DNA of 64,000 nt from Gremmenia infestans (Eukaryota; Ascomycota; Leotiomycetes; Helotiales; Hamatocanthoscyphaceae). The notes under the pieces are model-generated. The model did no database searches. It had not been told where the DNA came from and was given only the letters and a program-made list of their open reading frames with translations. Below are positions 56,616 to 64,000 of the stretch, one piece after another. The stretch's first letter is position 1. Each line of letters starts with the position of its first letter. The position numbers were made by a program, and so were the translations under genes. The stretch lies in the NCBI GenBank assembly GCA_032629725.1, contig JAFEVB010000001.1, forward strand, positions 620,001 to 684,000. Direction: 5' to 3'.

Positions 56616-58950
56616 ATGGGTACGTCCCCAACTCCCCAGCACACTCCCATTCACTACCGCCTGGTGCCTGTCATAACCCGGCGCTGCCTCCGTCCCCGCT
56701 CCTCGTTCTTGACAACATAACACAATAAGCAACTTCTGGACACTCCGCACAACTTTAACTAACATCATTTCCTGAATACAATAGCCGACGACAGCTATCG
56801 CCCTCACGTAAGTATATTTTTCGTACCCAAGAGCAAATTTGTCTTTTTCCTTATTCAATGAGCCGGCTGCGAAGTTGATAACAGCCTCGTCTCCTCGGCC
56901 GGGCCTGATGTCAACTAGTCTGACCGCGCCACCTGGATGTCTCCAACTAACCCACCGAAAACCGCGCACCTTTCACATTCCTTCTTCTGTCCCCCCTCAC
57001 TTCTTCTACAAATTAGATATACTCATGATTGAAAAAACGACTGACATTGCGCCTCAGAACCGCGAGAGATCTCGCAGCAGATCACGCTCTCCTCGACGTA
57101 GCCGCCGTCGTTCCTATTCTCCAAGACGTTCCCGCTCTCGCGACAATCGTAGATCTCGCTCACCAATGTCGGGAGCAGGTGCTGGCGCAGGCTCCGGTGG
57201 ATCAGCTTACGGAGGAGCACCACACAGATCATTCGAGGAGCGTGCTGCCGCCAGAGAGCAGATGATGACTAGCCTTAAGGAGTCTTCCCAACAAGACCGC
57301 CGTGTCTACGTCGGCAACCTGTCATATGATGTTAAATGGCATCATCTCAAAGATTTCATGAGAACTGGTTAGTGCTAAGGCTGGGCGACTCGAGATGGTG
57401 GGAATACGGGCTGACTGGGGTGCGAAATTTAGCTGGGGAGGTCTTATTTGCAGATGTGTTATTGCTTCCGAATGGAATGTCGAAGGTGGGCGCCTATACG
57501 TAGCTGGCTTTTTGAATTTTTCTTTTCTGGTCATTGAAGGAATGTTGGATTGACGGATTGGGACGCTGTTCCGTGGGATATGTAGGGATGCGGGTAAGTT
57601 ATATACTTGACACAATTCCGGATGCGACCACTGACTTTATCCCAGCATTGTAGAATATGCCACCAGGGAGCAAGCTCAGCAGGCAGTCAACACTCTCAGC
57701 AACCAGAATCTTATGGGCAGACTCGTCTATGTTCGAGAAGTAAGCATTGGCATCGTCTTCACTTCACACTGTTTCGCACTGTATCAGGCTAGTCTGACAT
57801 GAAGGTTCTAGGATCGTGAGGCCGAACCTCGATTCACTGGTCCACAAACTGGGGGCCGCGGTGGTTATGATGGTGGTGGTGGTGGAGGACGTGGAGGGTT
57901 CGGTGGCGGATTTGGCGGCGGCGGCATGGGTGCTGGTGCTGGTGGCGGTGGCGGCGGTCGTCAAATCTACGTCTCCAACGTTTGTTACATCCCTCCTTTG
58001 TTACTATCTTGTGGGGAGTGCCGAGTTGACTTTAAACTTTAGCTCCCTTACACTGTAGGATGGCAGGACTTAAAGGACTTATTCCGTCAAGCTAGTAAGT
58101 CCCATCTCCATAGCTGACGTGCACATAGTCGAACTTGAGATTGACAAGCCATATTCTAGCTCGTAACGGCGCAGTTATTCGCGCTGATGTCCACGTTGGA
58201 CCTGATGGTCGTCCCAAGGGCTCTGGTATCGTTGTTTTCGAATCGCCCGACGACGCTCGTAACGCAATCCAACAATTCAACGGATATGACTGGCAGGGAC
58301 GCCCTCTTGAAGTTCGTGAGGATCGTTTCGCCAACTCTGGTCCAGGCTTTGGTGGCCGAGGTGGATTTGGAGGGGGTCGTGGTGGCTTTGGAGGTGGCTT
58401 TGGAGGCCGTGGTGGATTTGGAGGCCGTGGTGGATTCCAAGGTGGATTCGGCGGAGCTCGTGGTGGTTTTGGAGGTCCTGGTTTTGGGGGTGGTGCAGGA
58501 GGCGGAGGATATGAGGCCGGCGCTCCAGCAGTCTCTCAAGCACCAAACGCATTTACCGATTTTGCTACGGCTGGTAGTGAGAGAAGCGAGATTATCTACG
58601 TCCGCAACGTAAGTTTTTGCTTCAAATACTATTTCGACCCCCCATGCTAATCTGCCTTGGAACAGCTTCCATGGTCGACTAGCAACGAGGATCTCGTTGA
58701 GCTTTTCACCACTATCGGAAAGGTCGAGCAGGCCGAAATTCAGTATGAGCCGAATGGTCGGTCCCGCGGTACTGGCGTTGTTCGTTTCGACTCCCCCGAG
58801 AATGCCGAAACTGCCATCGAAAAGTTCTCTGGCTACCAATATGGTGGCCGCCCACTTGGTTTGAGCTTTGTCAAGTACCAGACTCCTGGAAGCGGTGGAG
58901 ATGCCATGGACACCGAGGCTACTAGCTTGACCCAAGACCAGATCATGTGA
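56616..58950 (+). CDS. GBP2: SR/RGG RNA-binding protein with three RRMs, Gbp2/Hrb1-like
   Basis: A shuttling mRNA-binding protein; yeast Gbp2 and Hrb1 load on transcripts via THO and act in mRNA quality control and export. Ten exons: 56616-56619, 56785-56807, 57058-57367, 57433-57485, 57586-57593, 57646-57739, 57812-57979, 58043-58094, 58160-58608 and 58666-58950, giving 481 residues. The start is MADDSYRPH, followed by an RS domain (ERSRSRSRSPRRSRRRS). RRM1 (about 90-164) has RNP2 VYVGNL and RNP1 SKGCGIVEYA. RRM2 (216-293) has IYVSNLP and GSGIVVFE. A Gly/Phe RGG region follows, then RRM3 (383-460) with IYVRNLPW and RGTGVVRF. Exons of 4 and 8 nt are needed to keep the frame; the 8-nt one completes RNP1. 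Long introns 1 and 2 (165 and 250 bp) separate the tiny first exons. Confidence 0.9.
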
Positions 58951-59775
58951 TGATGGTCTTCTAAAGCTGCGAGACTGAGTTCCTAGTGTCAAGACCAATC
59001 ACAGATATTGTGTCACCTTTCTTAAGAGACTGACCAACCGTCTGGAGTTGCGAGCACAGACATTTTCTCGTCACTTTTTGTGTTACCGACCATTCTCCTT
59101 CACTGTAACAAATCCCGGAAAAGCATTACGCCAAGGTTGAGGAGCTGCGTTGTGCTTTCATTCTCATTTCATAATACGCACATTTCGTCTGTCACGATGA
59201 GAACGCACTTCAGGCACGAATACTAGGGGCCATGTTTCTGCGCTTACTCACAAAAGCTTTTCTCCTCTCAGGCCATCCAACTTTGCGCATTTGGTTTCTA
59301 GAGCAGTCAGTGCAGACAAATACAAGAAATTTCCCTAGATTCCTTTATTCTAGTGGCTAGTAAAAGTGACTCGGCTTGTAACTCACATTGTCTAGTAGTC
59401 TGGAACAACCCTCATATGATTTTTTGATCCAATGTCAAGGCAAAAGCGCATACACTAAAAATTACACGCTGTATATGATAGGATAGCCATCACATGTATT
59501 CCCAAGGACCCCAAACTTATGAATGTTTGTGAATCACAGATATGTATCATAGGATCTATTATTCACTGTCTCGCGCCTTATAAGTCATTCACACCTTCAA
59601 TCGGTGAGTATATCAAGGCTCACTCTCTCTTTCCTCTAAGTGTTTTATGCTCCAACCTCAACACTTTTGGCTTTTCGAATCATCCACAGACTTTATTCTT
59701 TAGCCACTCACGCTAGCTACTCACGAAGAATAACTTCCAAGACACCAACAATCCAATCTTTCCCGGCACAATAAT
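58951..59775. other. Spacer between two plus-strand genes
   Basis: 825 bp, AT-rich. It should hold the 3' UTR of the Gbp2-like gene and the promoter of the 59776 gene. One short unrecognised frame at 59519-59716. Confidence 0.5.
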
Positions 59776-60938
59776 ATGTGTATTCTCGCCCCGTTCACCC
59801 TGCCCTGCTGCAGGCAAATCTATGTCAGCGTCTCTCGAACCACACAATGCCCCCAAGACTGGCCCAGTAGCAAGTGCGCCTCAGAGATCTGCATTCAGAT
59901 ACATCAGTACGAGCCCGAGCATAGATCTACTGGAATCTGCTGGAGATGCCAGGCGGACAAAGAGGGCGAGGTCGGATCTGTGAGGGAGAAGGGAAGACCG
60001 GCGATCGATAAAGCAAGGGTCGCTGCTGGTTTGGAAAAACTTACCACTGCGGGGAGAAAGAGGCGTGTCGAGCGCTGGGGTTTCTGCTGGTACTGCGATG
60101 CCAGGGGGGGCTGTCTTGGTTGCGGATCCAAGGAAATCCCTCTCAAAGAGAATACCGCGGCCAACAATCCTCTTCGAGCAGATGCCTGCTGGTACTGTAC
60201 TTCCCGCCGGGGCTGCGACTTCTGCATTTTGCTTATCAAAGAAAAAGACGATCCTTCTGAGTTACCTGTCAGTCCGAAGAAGCGGTCTCGAACAAATACC
60301 GGCAGCCGGAGCGGTAACAAGGCCAACAAGAAGATAAAACTTGAGGCTCAAGATGACAAGCTTTCAACCCTTCGGAGCCTTCGGAGCCAACACAGTCATC
60401 AGTCATTCGGCACCGACTTCCAACTATGCCCAACAACTTCTGGCCCCTCCAGATTCACAACTGGAGACAATTTTAGCATACCATTCTATGGAGATTATGA
60501 GCCACAAGACTTCTCTACAGACATGCCGGAAACAGTCTTCAACGACTGGCACGCTGTGAACCAACAGCGCGGTGGTGACAGTCGTTACAACGACTTTCCA
60601 AATCGGAACGTCCAAGACCACCAGCACCATGGAGTTGAAAGAGGCAACACTTTCGGATTCAAGTCACCAATGCAGGTCGCTCAGAAATCTTCCAGTCCAG
60701 TCATACGTTTCGTTGCTGCTATGGAGAATAATTTGGACTCGGTAAGTGAGTTTCAACCTGTCTTTGTTGAATACTAAGACTGGTGCAGTCGTTCTCCAGC
60801 CCCGCTCTCAACCCAAGTTTTGGCCAGTTTGAAGACACGAATGACGCCCTCCTAAGCCAACTTTTGAACGCCCACAATACTCCGCCCCTAACTACCGAAA
60901 GCCTGGCGGACCTGCAGTTACATTCTTCACCGAGTTAG
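59776..60938 (+). CDS. Cys-motif protein with repeated CWYC..GC..C, function unknown
   Basis: 371 residues from exons 59776-60741 and 60789-60938 (47-bp intron, GTAAGT donor, GTGCAG acceptor). The ATG begins MCILAPFTLPCCRQIYVSVS. The first 60 residues hold regularly spaced Cys ending in ICWRCQADKEGE. Then CWYCDARGGCLGCG (about residue 103) and CWYCTSRRGCDFC (about 138) form two copies of a CxxCxxRxGCxxC pattern, likely zinc-binding. A basic stretch (KKRSRTNTGSRSGNKANKK) resembles a nuclear localisation signal. The rest is disordered with Gln, Asn and Ser and ends LADLQLHSSPS. No signal peptide. I know no named family for this; a nuclear zinc-binding role is inference from motif and basic patch. 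Confidence 0.78.
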
Positions 60939-61558
60939 GGCAATAACTCATGTCGCATACTCACCATTGTTGGCATCTAGACTCATCACTATCGCAAACA
61001 GCATAATCACTGGGGAAGAAAATGTTGAAATGGGTCATAATTGGGGAGACCTACGAGCTTGTATTTTTACTCATATCACTGGATTTTGGTTAGGTTATGC
61101 GGTTTGGTGTGACATGTTTCATTCTGTCAAATTCTATCAATGCCATGCTAACAGTATACAGCATGGTATCATATTGAGAGGAACATTTTCTGCACTTTTA
61201 CACTTCCACATATACGATATTTACATTTGCACATATACGACTTTTACACCTGCACATCTATCCATATCACAATTACACCCCCGTACATATACAGCAAAAA
61301 TACATAGACGATAGAGTCTTTCGGTGGACTCGATTATTTTGGTGGATACATACCCGATATCGAGCGTTGGGCTCCTCTTTTAGATGGAACATTACTCACC
61401 AGAATTTTTAAACTCCAAGCCACATTGTCCTAAATTCCCGTACGTGAGTAGCAATTGACCAGAATGCTCGCTGGTGAGAAAAATGGGATAACCTCATACA
61501 ATGCCCTAAAGCGCCAAACCAGATGCCTTTCAAATTCTAGCATGGAAATCCTTCCAAA
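60939..61558. other. Convergent 3' spacer
   Basis: 620 bp between converging genes. It holds a short run of imperfect CACATATACGA-type units near 61206-61245. No gene supported. Confidence 0.5.
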
Positions 61559-62116
61559 TCATGACTTCTTTACCTCAACTGTCCCAGCAGCAGCGCCTCC
61601 ACCTTGTTTCCGCTTCTTGGCCTTCATCTTCTCCTTCTGCTTACTCCGATCTCTCTTCTTCAGCCCGCTCATCGACGTCTTGCACACATCCGCATATCTA
61701 GCAAAGAAGCCCTCTAGTGCATCAGCCTCCACAATGGTCGAAAGCTTAAGCTTCTTATCCCTCTTCTCCTTGGACTTCCCGTTCGAGGCCCGGATTATGA
61801 GGGGCAAAGGCTGCGAAGGGCTGAGGTCGGGGAATGGCTGGCTGGGCGTGGACTCCGGTGTTCCTGTATTGACATTTTCGCCGTATACCACTGTTTCTTA
61901 TTAGGGTTGACTCATTGTTTGGCTAAGAGGGGATGGCTCATACTGCGTTTTTGACTTAGGTAAATGGAGCCGTGGGTGGAGGATTCGAACAGTTGGGACA
62001 GCTTTTGGAAGAACTGGTGAGTGTATAATATTAGTCAGAGATAGTTTGCTTGTAGGGATGAGCAAACAGGGAGGAGTGTAACAAACATCATCATTGCTCA
62101 GGTGGCCTTTCGACAT
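61559..62116 (-). CDS. SRP14: Signal recognition particle 14-kDa subunit
   Basis: With its partner, SRP14 binds the Alu domain of SRP RNA and slows elongation while ribosomes reach the ER. Exons are 62116-62087, 62013-61944 and 61890-61559, giving 143 residues. The start MSKGHLSNDDFFQKLSQLFE and HGSIYLSQKR are the family N-terminus, and PLIIRASNGKSKEKRDKKLK and STIVEADALEGFFARYADVC are the core. The C-terminus is strongly basic (KKRDRSKQKEKMKAKKRK), extended as in fungi. The introns (73 and 53 bp) have GTTTGT and GTATGA donors. An in-frame ATG lies 75 nt upstream, but the family start fits the one at 62116. Divergent from SGD1. Confidence 0.93.
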
Positions 62117-62350
62117 GTTTGTGGTTTGACTGAAACTTGGAGGTTCATAGAACAACGATGGAGGGGGTTCTGTGCCGTGGGGTTGTCGCATGATTTTAGA
62201 AAAGCAGCACCGATCCGGCCGATGTAAAAGGTGCTAAGCGGAATGGAACATTGAAAATCCGATTAAATGGGACGCCGCTTTCCGCCCCGCTATCAACAAT
62301 CAAAAAAAAGCATCCCCAAGACATTTCTGTTCCCAACGACACCTTAAGAA
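62117..62350. promoter_or_regulatory. Bidirectional promoter, SRP14 and SGD1
   Basis: 234 bp between two divergent starts, the shortest such spacer here. An A-rich stretch precedes the plus ATG. No TATA box was clearly found. Confidence 0.5.
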
Positions 62351-64000
62351 ATGGCGCCGCAGAACAAATTGAAGTTGCCCAAGCAACTCATTGACCAGCT
62401 TGGACTTGGAGGTATGTAGCTGGTATATTCTACGGCTATTCATCATGTGCTGCAACAAACGGCATAACATAAGAGTGTTCTAGGCAATTACCAGACAGCG
62501 ATTCGCTAATGAAGACTTCACAGATGATACTGTTACTTCGCATCGAAAGTCCGGACCTCCTACTGGAAAGAGAAAGGACTTGCGAAAGGCTGCACGAGCG
62601 GAGAAGAAGGTTTCAAGAAATGGACCTTCTCCCGCAAAGAGAAAGAAACTATATCATGTACAAGAAGAGGTCAATTCTCCTTTCGAGGACTCTATCCCCG
62701 AGAACCGCAAGAAACAAGCCCGAGAGGAATCCGAAAGCTCCCATAAACCAAAGTCGATCTTGAAGGCTACGAAAAAGGCGGATCCGCCTCATAATGCTCC
62801 ACAGCCTCTGAAACATACACGCCCTGTTCGCTCAGTATCACCACCTGCGAAGATATCGAAGTCTGTTAAGAATAAGCTGGCCGAGGATGACGAGGAGATC
62901 GCTTCTCTCGAGAAAAAGCTGGGCTTAAAGGGAAAGAAGAAATTGCCTCAATCTTTCAAGGATGATGGGTTAGATGAGCTATTGGAGGGCTTGGATGAAG
63001 GCGAAGATTCTGAAATCCCGGAAAGTAAAAAAAGAAAGGCCGAGGGGGATGAATGGTTAAACCGAAAAAGGAGGGAAGCAAGGGAAGCAAGGGAAACCAG
63101 CGGCCAGCAGTTCAAAGACAGAGAGGAGGATGAAGAGGATGATTTGTCTGATCAAAATAGTGAAGATGACGATGGTGCTTCTGATATGTCACTGGATGGC
63201 CCTGAGTTCCCTGACGATGATTCCGAGGATGATTTCGGTGGAATGGGAGATGATGGAATGATTTTGGACGCTGACGACGACTTCGCTTCTGATGATGGCG
63301 ACGAAGAAGACGAACAACCATCTCGTCCCCGAGTCCGTGAAAATCCATACGCAGCGCCGATCGCCAATAGTGATGCACCTCAGAAATACATACCACCTTC
63401 ACTAAGGAAGCCGGCGTCTTCTGATTCGGAGGCTCTGATTCGACTTCGGCGTCAGACGCAAGGTTTAGTTAACAGGCTTACAGAGTCGAACATGATTTCA
63501 CTTTTGGGCGATATAGAGAAGCTCTACCGGGATCACCCACGGCAGCATATAACCTCAACACTTGTGGACCTCTTGTTGACGTCTGTATGTGAGCCAACGA
63601 GCTTGCCCGATACTTTGATCATTCTCCCAGCAGGATTCATTGCAGCTATCTACAAAATCGTTGGTATGGACTTTGGAGCTCAGATCGTGCAAAGAAGTGT
63701 CGAGCTTTTTGATGAGCATTATCGTCGCTCTACAGTCGAGCCTACTGGCCCAGCAGTTCTAACAACTTACAGCAGTAAAGAAACATCAAATATCATTATG
63801 CTACTCTCGGAGCTGTACAATTTTCAAGTTATTGGGAGCAATCTAATCTTTGATTACGTCAGGATGTTCCTGGAAAATCTATCAGAATTGCATGCGGAGT
63901 TGTTACTGAAGATTGTCCGAACGTCAGGCCCTCAACTACGACATGATGATCCTTCGTCACTTAAAGATATAGTTGCCATGATCAGGACAGCTGTTACCAG
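62351..64000 (+). CDS. SGD1: Nucleolar MIF4G-domain protein Sgd1/NOM1, 3' end outside the window
   Basis: A nucleolar protein needed for 18S rRNA processing; human NOM1. Exon 1 starts at 62351 (MAPQNKLKLPKQLIDQLGLG). Exon 2 stays open to the window end. After a basic region (RKDLRKAARAEKK) come acidic stretches (DDDSEDDFGGM). The pre-MIF4G motif PYAAPIANSDAPQKYIPPSL is followed by LRRQTQGLVNRLTESNM and the MIF4G helices. The first intron is unsettled: the strong donor at 62412 is out of frame with every acceptor, while GTAGCT at 62416 with acceptor at 62494 keeps the frame (LGLGGIQRFANEDF). The MA3 domain would lie beyond position 64000. Confidence 0.9.

Noticed and set aside
61970..61990. 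tRNA-like GGATTCGAAC box on plus
   Set aside because: No cloverleaf around it, and it is the reverse complement of an SRP14 exon.

Overview
The window is nuclear DNA from a filamentous ascomycete. Three things show this: most genes are split by 44-120 bp introns with GTRNGT donors and CTAAC/CTRAY branch points; untranslated spacers are long and rich in microsatellites; and the proteins belong to fungal or eukaryotic families. The codon style and gene sequences suggest a leotiomycete (Helotiales/Sclerotiniaceae-like). That placement is inference; no rDNA or mitochondrial marker is present. No tRNA, rRNA, CRISPR array, intact transposon or biosynthetic cluster was seen.

Layout, left to right. 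1-1358 (-): metacaspase, cut by the window edge. 5169-9308 (-): UBP2-type deubiquitinase, divergent from a complex I NDUFA11-like subunit (9714-10455 +). 11141-12447 (+): tubulin cofactor C. 12885-13325 (-): Mediator subunit 9, divergent from phosphoglycerate mutase (13701-15659 +). 16273-18519 (-): mucin-like single-pass membrane protein. 20280-22157 (+) and 23859-25134 (-): two uncharacterised fungal proteins. 27224-28055 (-): isoaspartyl methyltransferase. 30733-31934 (-): BSD2-like ubiquitin-ligase adaptor, divergent from a Cbp6/UQCC2-like factor (32274-32759 +). 32974-34147 (-): mitochondrial citrate carrier. 34636-36739 (-): HPC2-like histone-chaperone subunit. 38364-39680 (+): RPAP1/Rba50-like factor. 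40427-40972 (-): broken BTB/POZ gene. 41292-44776 (-): UTP22, divergent from cystathionine gamma-synthase (45082-47097 +). 47819-51542 (+): SMC6. 51745-52549 (-): COQ9. 56616-58950 (+): Gbp2/Hrb1-like protein with three RRMs. 59776-60938 (+): cysteine-motif protein of unknown function. 61559-62116 (-): SRP14, divergent from SGD1/NOM1 (62351 +), which runs off the right edge.

Most genes are housekeeping: respiration and ubiquinone (complex I subunit, Cbp6, CTP1, COQ9), RNA and ribosome work (UTP22, SGD1, Gbp2-like, SRP14), transcription and chromatin (MED9, HPC2, RPAP1, SMC6), and ubiquitin and quality control (UBP2, BSD2, metacaspase, PCMT). They do not form one co-regulated cluster. Five head-to-head pairs share short promoters of 235-405 bp.

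I found no convincing new multi-gene system. The points most worth a second look are an 8-nt micro-exon in the Gbp2-like gene, a BTB pseudogene, a 9-bp motif (TACTCCGTA) concentrated in spacers, three identical GATA-type sites in the UTP22/STR2 promoter, and the Cys-motif protein at 59776. Exon boundaries were read by eye; summed exon lengths are multiples of three for every complete gene assembled.
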